Below, piece after piece: positions 1-7,795 of a stretch of 64,000 nt of DNA. Source of the DNA: Rariglobus hedericola. GTDB taxonomy: Bacteria > Verrucomicrobiota > Verrucomicrobiia > Opitutales > Opitutaceae. Location: assembly GCF_007559335.1 (NCBI RefSeq), contig NZ_VMBG01000002.1, forward strand, positions 984,501 through 1,048,500, given 5' to 3'. The stretch's first letter is position 1. Each line of letters begins with the position of its first letter. Under the pieces are notes generated by a model. It ran no database searches. It was given only the letters and a program-made list of their open reading frames with translations, and was not told where the DNA came from. The position numbers and the translations under genes are program-made.

Positions 1-760
1 CCTCGATGAACTTAAGGGCGTCTTGGGCGTTTTTCACGCGGGTGGCCAGAGCGTCGCGGTTGGCTCCGATCACGGAATCCGCGCCGGTGCCTGCGCTGGT
101 GGCCAGTGTGAGTTTATACAGACGTTCGAGTTGTCCGATGCGGCGTCGCTGGGCTTCGATGATTTCATCGCGAAACAACGCGGCCTGGACCAGCTCCAAG
201 GCCTGCGCGGGTTTTTTATCGGCGAGCAGCGAATCGGTGATGCTGAGGGTGAGGTCGAGCACCGAGGCATAGTTGTCAATGCCCTGTGAGCCGGAGCGCT
301 CGCGCAAGTTGCGCAGCGAATCGATGGCGGCGAGGGCCTCGGGCATGCGCTTGGTGGCGATGAACGCCTTGGTGAGCCCGGCACGGGCGTCGTTCAATTG
401 GGCGCCGTTGGGGTAGAGCCTCAGGTAAGTGCGAAAGGCCTCAATGGCTCCATTGTGGTCGCCCATGAGCAGCCGGGCCTGGGCGATGGTGAAATAAATG
501 GATTCGAGCGCGGGGCTGGGCTTGGCCTGTTTCAAGACCTGCTCAAACAGCGTGATGGAGCGGGCGTAATCGCCTTTGTTGTAGGCATCAGCGCCTTGGT
601 TGAATGTCGTTTCAAGCGCCGCTGCGGTCGTCTGTCCGGAGAGGGTGCCCAGGCTGATCGAGGTGATGAGCAAGACTCCCGCGGTGCGCAGGCGGATTTT
701 TCCCGGGCAGGCGCGACCGGTGTTGTGAGTGCCTGATAAAGCGTGACGGGATTTGGGCAT
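1..760 (-). CDS. TPR-like exported protein, 3' end cut by window edge
   Basis: The minus strand is open from an ATG at 758-760 to the window edge, giving at least 253 residues with no stop. After a basic N-terminus, residues about 27-45 form a hydrophobic stretch (VLLITSISLGTLSG) that fits a signal peptide or membrane anchor. The rest is helical and alanine-rich with tetratricopeptide character, for example FNQGADAYNKGDYARSI followed by a second helix pair containing ARLLMGDHNGAIEAF. TPR proteins of this type usually act as periplasmic scaffolds. No partner can be named from the sequence. It lies 193 bp downstream of the GH28-like gene on the same strand, with a perfect hairpin between them, so separate transcription is likely. 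The product beyond residue 253 is unknown. The frame is secure because its composition and reading frame stay consistent through to base 1. Confidence 0.75.
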   Translation of the reverse strand, partial: MPKSRHALSGTHNTGRACPGKIRLRTAGVLLITSISLGTLSGQTTAAALETTFNQGADAYNKGDYARSITLFEQVLKQAKPSPALESIYFTIAQARLLMGDHNGAIEAFRTYLRLYPNGAQLNDARAGLTKAFIATKRMPEALAAIDSLRNLRERSGSQGIDNYASVLDLTLSITDSLLADKKPAQALELVQAALFRDEIIEAQRRRIGQLERLYKLTLATSAGTGADSVIGANRDALATRVKNAQDALKFIE

Positions 761-862
761 CGGCTGAGCGGGTTGGATTCAGTAGCCGGCGGAAGTCGCG
801 GCCCGTGCAGTCACTTCGTTGTCGTGCGGCAGGGCGCTTGGGAACAGCACGGGCGCGGACAA

Positions 863-885
863 GGCGCAGCTCAAAGGGCTGCGCC
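863..885 (-). terminator. Hairpin after the GH28-like gene
   Basis: A perfect 8-bp stem (863-870 with 878-885) encloses a 7-base loop, 69 bp beyond the stop of the upstream minus-strand gene. The minus-strand 3' flank is TTGTCC, only weakly T-rich, so this may be a weak intrinsic terminator or a processing hairpin. Confidence 0.45.
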
Positions 886-953
886 CACACAAGGTGGGGT
901 AGGGGTGGGGCATGAAGGGGCGAAAGGCAGATTCTCTAAGCAGCTGTCAGGGG

Positions 954-2264
954 TCAGGAGAAACGGATGTCTTCGGTATTGCGGGTATGCAACTCCAGTT
1001 CATCGGCACACATCACCTTTTTTTCATTCAAATAAAAATCCTCGAAATGCACATCGTGCACAGGCTTTTCCGCGGTGTAGCCGCTGATCAGCGAAGTCGA
1101 ACAGCCGGGATTGAAGTAGGCGTGGATAACGCGAATGTTTTTCAGGTGGATGTTGCGGATGATCCCGCGCTCGGTGTCGCGGTTGTAGCGCGAGCGCACC
1201 ACGCGGAAGTCCACGAGCTTGTCCCAGTAGTGTTCGACGCGGATGTTTTCCCAGCGGATGTTTTCAACGATGGCGCGGTCGCCATTGTGGATGGAAAACA
1301 CGGCGCCGTCACCGTGCGCGTTGATGACGTCGATGTCTTCGAAGACGACGTTGCTCACGCGATCGGTGCTGAGTTCGTAGCCAATCTCCATGGCATTTCC
1401 GGGCTGGCCGTTGAGGAAGATGCAGTGGCGGACGATGACATTTTCGACGTTATTGGTCCAGTGTAAGACTTTTTCGAATACGCCGGCCTTGATCGCGATG
1501 TTGTCGTCGTCGTTGCGCAGGCAGCAGTTTTCGATCAGGACATCGCTGGAGGCGCAGATGTCGATGCCGTCGGAGGACATGCACGAGCCGATCTGCTTGA
1601 GCCCGTCCACATGCACGTCGCGACAGCAGGCGAAGACGAGCATCCACGAGGTGGGCTCGATCATGATGATGTCGGAGACTTCGACTCCGGTGCAGTGCGC
1701 GAAGATGACGGAACGCACGCGATCGCCCTGGGCGTAGCTGTGATAGCGTCCGTCAAGAATGCCGTGGCCGCGGATCGCGACGTTGGTGGCACCGTTGGAA
1801 CGAACGAAACCGCGGACGACTGCGCCGCCCTCGATGTAAAGCGTTTCTCCGTTTTTAAGGACGATCTCGCCGGCTTCGTGAATGGCTCCCGCCGCGAAGA
1901 AGTGGACGCCCTCCTCACCGGCGGAGGGCTTGTTGATTTCCGGCGCGTTGGCGTAGATGAACAACGGCTTGAGGCCCGGCACGTCGATGCACAAGTTGCG
2001 CGGTCCCTCGATCTGAAACTGAATGGTGCGGTTCTCGATCTCGGGAATGATGCCGGCGGAAAGCGGTTTCACCTGGGCATCTGCCGCGGAAGACTCGGCC
2101 ACGATGGAGATGAGGGTGGGCCCCGTGCATTCAAAGACGGCGAAGTCGGCTTTCTCCGCCAGCAGCGTGGCAACGGGTTCTCCGTTGACCGAGAGGGCAA
2201 AGGTAGTGGAGCGCGGCTGCGCGGCGTGATAGCGGTAAAGCGAGGCCGGAGACAGGGTGTTCAT
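954..2264 (-). CDS. GH28-like parallel beta-helix glycosidase, no signal peptide
   Basis: This 436-residue protein resembles family 28 polygalacturonases and rhamnogalacturonases, right-handed beta-helix enzymes that hydrolyse pectic polymers. An N-terminal beta-sandwich (about residues 1-120) precedes the helix. Acidic motifs sit at SSDGIDI (about 229) and NDDDNIAIKA (about 250), matching the NTD and DD motifs of the family. The usual GHG motif is replaced by GNAMEIGYE (about 288), so the canonical histidine is absent and activity on polygalacturonate is not assured. No signal peptide or membrane segment is visible, which suggests cytosolic action on imported oligosaccharides. I chose the ATG at 2262-2264 because the protein aligns from there with its paralogue at 53497-54888; the longer reading starts in low-complexity sequence. 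A palindromic operator-like site lies 119 bp upstream. Confidence 0.8.
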   Translation of the reverse strand: MNTLSPASLYRYHAAQPRSTTFALSVNGEPVATLLAEKADFAVFECTGPTLISIVAESSAADAQVKPLSAGIIPEIENRTIQFQIEGPRNLCIDVPGLKPLFIYANAPEINKPSAGEEGVHFFAAGAIHEAGEIVLKNGETLYIEGGAVVRGFVRSNGATNVAIRGHGILDGRYHSYAQGDRVRSVIFAHCTGVEVSDIIMIEPTSWMLVFACCRDVHVDGLKQIGSCMSSDGIDICASSDVLIENCCLRNDDDNIAIKAGVFEKVLHWTNNVENVIVRHCIFLNGQPGNAMEIGYELSTDRVSNVVFEDIDVINAHGDGAVFSIHNGDRAIVENIRWENIRVEHYWDKLVDFRVVRSRYNRDTERGIIRNIHLKNIRVIHAYFNPGCSTSLISGYTAEKPVHDVHFEDFYLNEKKVMCADELELHTRNTEDIRFS

Positions 2265-2382
2265 CAAGGAGGTGGGGGAAACCGGGCGAGGCAGTGCCCC
2301 GCAAAGGTGTGCCCTATCCAAAGCCCGGCGCCCTCAAGGCGGGCAAATGCAGAAGCCGGTCGCCCGGAGAAGCACGGGCCAA

Positions 2383-2392
2383 TGTTCAAACA
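2383..2392. promoter_or_regulatory. Operator-like palindrome TGTTCAAACA
   Basis: The site reads TGTTCAAACA, a TGTT/AACA inverted repeat. It lies 119 bp upstream of the GH28-like start at 2264 and is the exact reverse complement of the site at 2432-2441. It belongs to the window-wide TGTTYRAACA family. Confidence 0.55.
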
Positions 2393-2431
2393 ATGATTTG
2401 AGATGCAGGCGTGATGAGTCGCTCGGATGAA

Positions 2432-2441
2432 TGTTTGAACA
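2432..2441. promoter_or_regulatory. Operator-like palindrome TGTTTGAACA
   Basis: This is the exact reverse complement of the site 49 bp to its left. It lies 194 bp upstream of the propeller gene start at 2635, so the pair could control both divergent genes. Confidence 0.55.
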
Positions 2442-2634
2442 AAATTATGAGTAACGGCCCAATTTCATTTAAATCTAGTCGCGCCGGCCTGCGTGGCGGG
2501 GAGTCTTCGAAGCGCCGTTACCCTTCACCCCGGTCATATCCTGCGCCCTCAGCACGCTTCCTGATGTTCACAATTCATCGGAATCCGCAGCCCGCTCTTT
2601 CTGTTTTTTCTTATATAACATTAACCCCGTTACC

Positions 2635-5268
2635 ATGATGATCCCTCGTCTGTTGAATAAACCTCACCGGTGGCTGCTCGCCGGTCTTTGTGCGGCCTCC
2701 GCACCGTTTGCTTTCGCGCAGCTTTCACCGACCGCCGAAAATGCGACGCCCGCGTGGACGCCGACCGGCTGGAGCGGCGGTGGCTTTTATTACTCGGCGG
2801 CATTTCACCCGAAGCGTGACGGCGTGCTGTTCCTCGGTATGGACGTGGCCGGCGTGGCCAAGTCCACCGATCACGGAAAAACCTTCAAGATGGTGAACAA
2901 GGGCCTGATCGACTACGCCATGTATTCGCTGGCGGTTGATTTCAAGAATCCCGACATCGTTTACGCAGGCACCGAAGGCGGTCTGCACAAGAGCACCGAT
3001 GGCGGCGAGTCCTGGAAGTTCATTCCCGGAACGGAAAAGAAAGGTCTGCACATCACGTCGGAGCGCGGCATCAGTGTGCGTTCCGTCGCCTCCGATCCGA
3101 CCGATAGCAACATCGTCTATGCGGCGAGCCCCGGCGGTAAAGTTTACAAGAGCACCGACGGAGCCATGACCTGGCGCGTCGTCTATCAGAAGGGTGTCGC
3201 GGTCGATACCTTCGCCGGCCTTCGCGTGCAATTCGGCAAGGCCAACGGCGCGTATTTCGGCGGCATCTGGTCACCGCTGGAGTTTCCCAAAGATGCCACT
3301 GCCGCCACGGGCATTGGCTTCACGCTGAAGGGCGATGGTTCCACGCCTGAGAAGACGTTTATCAATTTGAAGACCTCCACCGGTCTCTCGTATCGCAGCC
3401 GCAGTGTTTCGGAGGTTTTCTCCGATGTGCAACCACGCGATGTCGTGTTCTCGGCCGACGATTTTGTGCTCGATCCGGACTTCGCCAAGAAGTCGCCCGA
3501 CCTGGCCGCGACTGCGCCCAAGACACCGGATTGGACCACGGTTAACCGCATCGATTTTTCGCGAGTTTCGGCACCGGACGCGGCGTCTGTGTTGAAGATC
3601 GCGCGTATCTTCTTTGCGGCCAAGGGAGCCGACGGCAAAGAAGCCAAACTCACCGTGCGTGATTTCAATGCCGACAAAGCAGTGCAGTCCTACGGCAACG
3701 TGCGCCTGGGTGAATCCGCCTCCGCCGGTGGCGCCGTCTCCAGCGTCGTGGTCTCCGCTCAAAAACCGACCCGCGTGCTCGCGGCCACTTCGGAGAGCGG
3801 CTTGTTGATCAGCGAAGACAAGGGTGAGACGTGGAAGCCGCTGGCCACTCCGGCCAAGGCGATGCACGCCGCCTTCGACCCCGCCAATCCCGATGTGATC
3901 TACGGCGCGTTTGCAAAAGAGGGCATTCACAAATCGACCGATGGTGGCGCCACGTGGCAGAAAATCTCCACGAAGCTTTCGCCCAAGTTCTCGGCCCGCG
4001 AAATCGCGGTCAACCCGACCAACTCCAAGGAAGTTTATGCCATCGGTTCGGACGGCTGGAATGGCGACTTCTTCTACTCCGTGGACGCAGGTGATTCGTG
4101 GACGCTTTCCCGCACGATGAAGACCGATGTCGCTGTTGATCCGACCACGCCAGGCGATGGCGCCTCGGCCGGTTTGAGCGCTCCGACCAACCTCACCATC
4201 AATCCTCTCAACCCGAAGGAAATCTTCATCAGTGCCAACTGGCGCCCGGCTTACAGCGCCGACGGTGGCCGCACGTGGGAAGAGCGCGTCAAGGGCGCGG
4301 ATATCACGGTTCACACCGACATCCGTTTCAGCGGTAACCGCACTTACGCCTCCGCGATGGACGAAGGCACGCTGATGAGCGAAGACCAGGGCAAGACTTG
4401 GAAACAACTCTGGCCGCTCAAATACGACGGCGAGTTCTCCGGTCACAACTGGCGTCTGGCCGTGAACAACATCAATGGTGTCGATCGCATCATCGCGACC
4501 GTCAGTCCGTGGACCGGCAAGAATTCCACGATTGTTGTGATCAGCGAAGACGGCGGCAAAACCTACAAGCAGACCACGGCCGGTCTGCCAACCTACGAGA
4601 TCAAGGCGAACACCATGTGGGGCCGCGGTTATCCGCGCGCGCTCGCGGTCGATCCGTCTAACCCGAAGATCGTTTACCTCGGCATCGATGGCGATGCGAC
4701 CGAAGGCAAACAGGGCGGCGGCGTATTCAAGTCGGTCGACGGCGGCTACACCTGGAAGCAGCTCGAAAACCAGCCCGGCAGCCGTCGCATGTATTACGGT
4801 CTCGCGATCGATCCGACGAATCCGAAGCGCATCATCTGGGGTGGCTTCGGCACCAACGGTGGTGTCTACATCAGCGAGGACGGCGGCGATTCCTGGAACT
4901 ATGCCTTCAAGCAGGACCAGTATCTGTTCAACGTTCACGCCGCTGCGGACGGCACGCTCTACGCCGCGGGCAACAACCTCTGGCGCAGCACCGACCACGG
5001 TAAAACGTGGAAGCAGATCACGCAGATCAAGGGCCGCTCGGTGGTCGGTCTCGAAATCGATCCGCGCAACCCGAAGGTCATGTGGATCTCGGCCGTGACG
5101 TGGGATGGCAGCTCCAAGGGAGACGTTTTCAAGACCACCGACGGCGGTGTGACCTGGACCGATTTCACCGGCGACATCCAGCATCGCAAGCCGCAGATCC
5201 TGCGCTTCAACCCGAAGACCAACGAGCTGTGGTCGGGTCAGACGATGATGCATAAGATTAAGCAGTAA
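2635..5268 (+). CDS. Secreted Asp-box (BNR) beta-propeller, GH74-like, with an inserted domain
   Basis: This 877-residue exported protein has a signal peptide ending in PFAFAQ near residue 29. It carries thirteen Asp-box motifs of the S/T-x-D-x-G-x-T/S-W type (for example KSTDHGKTF, ISEDKGETW, RSTDHGKTW), which fold as seven-bladed propellers in sialidases and GH74 xyloglucanases. Near the N-terminus GMDVAG aligns with the DVGG segment that holds the catalytic Asp in GH74. About 170 residues (roughly 187-366) carry no Asp box and look like an inserted beta-rich domain. The paralogue at 27553-29646 bridges the same place with about 12 residues. Both paralogues end in NELWSG...KIKQ. A xyloglucan or related hemicellulose substrate is inferred. 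The start has two adjacent ATGs and no clear ribosome site. A double hairpin separates it from the rhamnosidase gene 83 bp downstream. Confidence 0.85.
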   Translation: MMIPRLLNKPHRWLLAGLCAASAPFAFAQLSPTAENATPAWTPTGWSGGGFYYSAAFHPKRDGVLFLGMDVAGVAKSTDHGKTFKMVNKGLIDYAMYSLAVDFKNPDIVYAGTEGGLHKSTDGGESWKFIPGTEKKGLHITSERGISVRSVASDPTDSNIVYAASPGGKVYKSTDGAMTWRVVYQKGVAVDTFAGLRVQFGKANGAYFGGIWSPLEFPKDATAATGIGFTLKGDGSTPEKTFINLKTSTGLSYRSRSVSEVFSDVQPRDVVFSADDFVLDPDFAKKSPDLAATAPKTPDWTTVNRIDFSRVSAPDAASVLKIARIFFAAKGADGKEAKLTVRDFNADKAVQSYGNVRLGESASAGGAVSSVVVSAQKPTRVLAATSESGLLISEDKGETWKPLATPAKAMHAAFDPANPDVIYGAFAKEGIHKSTDGGATWQKISTKLSPKFSAREIAVNPTNSKEVYAIGSDGWNGDFFYSVDAGDSWTLSRTMKTDVAVDPTTPGDGASAGLSAPTNLTINPLNPKEIFISANWRPAYSADGGRTWEERVKGADITVHTDIRFSGNRTYASAMDEGTLMSEDQGKTWKQLWPLKYDGEFSGHNWRLAVNNINGVDRIIATVSPWTGKNSTIVVISEDGGKTYKQTTAGLPTYEIKANTMWGRGYPRALAVDPSNPKIVYLGIDGDATEGKQGGGVFKSVDGGYTWKQLENQPGSRRMYYGLAIDPTNPKRIIWGGFGTNGGVYISEDGGDSWNYAFKQDQYLFNVHAAADGTLYAAGNNLWRSTDHGKTWKQITQIKGRSVVGLEIDPRNPKVMWISAVTWDGSSKGDVFKTTDGGVTWTDFTGDIQHRKPQILRFNPKTNELWSGQTMMHKIKQ

Positions 5269-5280
5269 TCAGCCAAACCC

Positions 5281-5338
5281 GGGCGCGCACGAGGCGCGCC
5301 CCTACGTCGTAAAGTAGGGGCGCGGCTTGTCCGCGCCC
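5281..5338. repeat. Tandem hairpins, REP-like or attenuator
   Basis: Two perfect 8-bp GC hairpins sit in a row: 5281-5288 with 5294-5301, and 5318-5325 with 5331-5338. The inner arms (CGCCCCTAC and GTAGGGGCG) also pair with each other, so alternative folds are possible. The block lies between two co-directional genes and is followed by a short T-run (5344-5348). It could be a partial terminator that lowers rhamnosidase expression, or a dispersed intergenic repeat. Confidence 0.6.
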
Positions 5339-5351
5339 TTCACGTTTTTAT

Positions 5352-7670
5352 ATGTCCACGCCATTTGATGAAGCGCTCGCTGGAAACGCCCGCTGGATTT
5401 GGGCGGAGGGCGTCGCCGGTCCCAACAGCTACGTTGAGTTCTCGCGCGAACTCGACGTGGGCGGTGACATCACCGAGGCGTGGATTCAGTTGTCGGCGGA
5501 GACTTCGCTGCGGTTATGGGTAAACGGACGCCTCGTGCACTCCGGCCCACCGCGCGAAGTGCCGCCGTATTTTTATTTCGATACGATTGATCTGCGTGCT
5601 CATCTCATGAGCGGGCGCAACGAGGTGAGTATTGTCGCGCATCATCAAGGGCAGAACTCGCAGAGTTATCAGGCGGGAACGCCGGCGATTCTGGTGGCGG
5701 GGCGTTTCGCAGTGGCGGGAATGGCGGAGATTGATTTTTCAGAGACGGGTGGCTGGCGGACGCGACGGATGACGCGTTACCGGCAGGACGCGCACCGGCT
5801 CTTCGGCTGTCTCGGGTTTTCCGAGCGGGTGGATTTTGCGGCGGTTGATCTTCCGTGGGGCGAAGCGTGTGCGGTGGCGTTGCACCCGTGGACGGAGCGT
5901 CCGACTGCACTGGCGCGCGATCTGCCTGAGTGGCGCGAGACGGTGCGTGTGCCGGTGTCACAGGTGGCGCACGAAGGCGGCTGGTTGATTGACATGGGCC
6001 AGGAGGTGAGCGGCTACGTCGAAATACACGTGCATGCGGATCGGCCGCTGACGCTGGCGGTTTCTTATGCCGAGGCGCTGATCGCCGGACGTGTCGATGC
6101 GACCAAGGCGGGGATGAATTACAGTGACCGCCTGGAGCTGATCGCAGGCGAGGCGAAGTGGCGCAGTTACGAGAAGCGCGCGTTCCGCTTTCTGCAGCTC
6201 GACGCGCCGGTCGATGTGAAGGCGCTGCGCGTGATCGAGCACGTCTGGCCGTATGAACCGGTGTGGGCGAAGGCGGGTGACGGATCGGAACTGATACGGC
6301 GTATTCGTGAAGTTTCGGCGCGCACGATCGAGCTGAACACCGAGGACATGCTGACGGATTGTCCGTGGCGTGAACGCGCGCAGTATCTCGATTCGCAGTT
6401 TTACATGGGAGCGATGTTTCAGCTCTTCGGCACGCTGGAGCCGATCCGGCGGTTTCTGCACCAGTTCCCACGTGGCGCGGACGCGACCGGGTTGTTGCGC
6501 GCGTGTTATCCGTCGCCTGCGGCGATGATCGTCATCCCGGATTTCTCGATGTCGTATGCGGTGCTGCTGCTGCGTTATCTCGAACTCAGCGGAGATTTGG
6601 AAACGGTGCGGAAGAACCTGCCGCTCGCGGAGCGAGGCGTGCTGGCCTATCGCCAATACGAGGATGCGGCGGGTCTGCTCGTCGATGTGCCGGGCTGGAT
6701 CTTTTTGGACAACACGTTCGAACTGCCGAAGTTCCCGCGAAGCGCGGGGCTCAATGCGGTGTATCACGGCGGCTATCGGGCGCTGGCCGCGTTGCTGCGG
6801 ACGTGCGGAGACGAGAAACGTGCGGCGGAGTTTGATGCGATAGCGGTGCGTTTGCGCGCTGCGTTTCGCGAAGTATTTTTGCGAGATGGACGTTTGCTGG
6901 ATGCGGACTCAACGCCGGAGCATGAGAAGCACCGGCAGTGGGTGTATCATCATGGTGGCGGGAAGGGCGGGAGTTTCCGTCTGCAGGTGGAGTTTAGAAA
7001 AAGCGAAGCGGCGCATCCGCTGCGGCTCGCGGTGCATGGCGGTGCGCGCGTGTGGATCGATGGCGTCGACGTGGCGTCGGTGAAAGAAGGCGGGTCGTGG
7101 ACGCGGTCGGCGATTTATCAGCCGATTACGCTGCCGACGCCGGCGGACACGAGCTGGCATCGATTGGAACTGGAGGTGGAGTTCAGCGGCATCGATTGGG
7201 AATGCTATCTCTCGTCTTTGAGCGACGTGGAATGGCGTGATGCGCGCGTGAATGGACGGGCCGTGGAGTTGCGGGTGAATCCCTGGGCGTGGCTGACCCA
7301 GACCACAGTGGGTTACGCGGCTTATCACGGACTGCTGGAGGACGACGAGGCCAAGGAGTTGCTTAAAGCGTGTCTGCCGCAGCGCTACGTGTTGCCGTAT
7401 CCAAAACGAACGACGCCGTTTTTTGCGCAGATCGGTGAAGCGGCGGCGGACGAGAAACGAATCCTGCCCTGCAACGTGCCTGCGAGCCTGTTCCATTTCT
7501 GCCATGCGCTGAAACGTTACGGCATGGAGCGCGAAGCGCGGGAGTTGTTGATGCCGATCTACGCAGGCATGCTCGAGCGCGGTGCGACGACGTGGTGGGA
7601 AGAATGGAACACGGGCTCCAGCCTCTGCCACGCGTGGGCGAGCTTCGTAGTCGAGTTTATCGACGAGTAA
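5352..7670 (+). CDS. GH78 alpha-L-rhamnosidase, cytosolic
   Basis: This 772-residue protein matches the bacterial GH78 layout. It has an N-terminal beta-sandwich (about 1-200, with WVNGRLVHSG typical of the jelly-roll domain), a linking beta domain, an (alpha/alpha)6 barrel from about residue 310, and a C-terminal sandwich. The segment TDCPWRERAQYLDS near residue 335 is the acid cluster that holds the general acid in this family. Near the end, TTWWEEW followed by SSLCHAW holds the second catalytic Glu and a conserved His. These enzymes release terminal alpha-L-rhamnose from pectic or glycoside substrates by an inverting mechanism. No signal peptide is present. An extra beta-rich stretch around residues 540-640 is inserted in or after the barrel. 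It follows the propeller gene by 83 bp and probably shares its transcript, subject to the intervening hairpins. Confidence 0.9.
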   Translation: MSTPFDEALAGNARWIWAEGVAGPNSYVEFSRELDVGGDITEAWIQLSAETSLRLWVNGRLVHSGPPREVPPYFYFDTIDLRAHLMSGRNEVSIVAHHQGQNSQSYQAGTPAILVAGRFAVAGMAEIDFSETGGWRTRRMTRYRQDAHRLFGCLGFSERVDFAAVDLPWGEACAVALHPWTERPTALARDLPEWRETVRVPVSQVAHEGGWLIDMGQEVSGYVEIHVHADRPLTLAVSYAEALIAGRVDATKAGMNYSDRLELIAGEAKWRSYEKRAFRFLQLDAPVDVKALRVIEHVWPYEPVWAKAGDGSELIRRIREVSARTIELNTEDMLTDCPWRERAQYLDSQFYMGAMFQLFGTLEPIRRFLHQFPRGADATGLLRACYPSPAAMIVIPDFSMSYAVLLLRYLELSGDLETVRKNLPLAERGVLAYRQYEDAAGLLVDVPGWIFLDNTFELPKFPRSAGLNAVYHGGYRALAALLRTCGDEKRAAEFDAIAVRLRAAFREVFLRDGRLLDADSTPEHEKHRQWVYHHGGGKGGSFRLQVEFRKSEAAHPLRLAVHGGARVWIDGVDVASVKEGGSWTRSAIYQPITLPTPADTSWHRLELEVEFSGIDWECYLSSLSDVEWRDARVNGRAVELRVNPWAWLTQTTVGYAAYHGLLEDDEAKELLKACLPQRYVLPYPKRTTPFFAQIGEAAADEKRILPCNVPASLFHFCHALKRYGMEREARELLMPIYAGMLERGATTWWEEWNTGSSLCHAWASFVVEFIDE

Positions 7671-7715
7671 GAAGGGCCGCTTGCCACTAATCGGTCCGGA
7701 AGGGGCGGCGGGTGG

Positions 7716-7788
7716 CGAGAATCGATGATTTCTGAACGTAACGCTTAGCCGCACCGTGAAAAATCCGGATTCTCGTCCAGAGTTTTTT
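7716..7788. terminator. Inverted repeat and T-run between convergent genes
   Basis: An 8-bp inverted repeat (7716-7723 with 7768-7775) with a long 44-base loop is followed by six T residues at 7783-7788, 8 bp before the 3' end of the convergent PEP-CTERM gene. It is a weak terminator candidate for the plus-strand rhamnosidase transcript. Confidence 0.3.
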
Positions 7789-7795
7789 CAGCGTT

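Larger units (their letters stand above)
2265..2634. promoter_or_regulatory. 370-bp divergent regulatory region
   Basis: This gene-free stretch separates the minus-strand GH28-like gene from the plus-strand propeller gene. It holds two copies of the same 10-mer palindrome in opposite orientation (2383-2392 and 2432-2441), 49 bp apart, and an AT-rich patch near 2611-2622 just before the propeller start. A short ORF within it has no family resemblance and was not called. Confidence 0.6.

Noticed and set aside
2411-2638. Short plus-strand ORF before the propeller gene
   Set aside because: It spans the operator-like site and the promoter region, overlaps the propeller start and shows no coding character.
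3271-5253. 660-codon open frame on the minus strand
   Set aside because: It is antisense to the thirteen-Asp-box propeller gene, has an Asp/Val/Ala/Gly/Arg-biased composition and no domain. High GC codon use creates such mirror frames.
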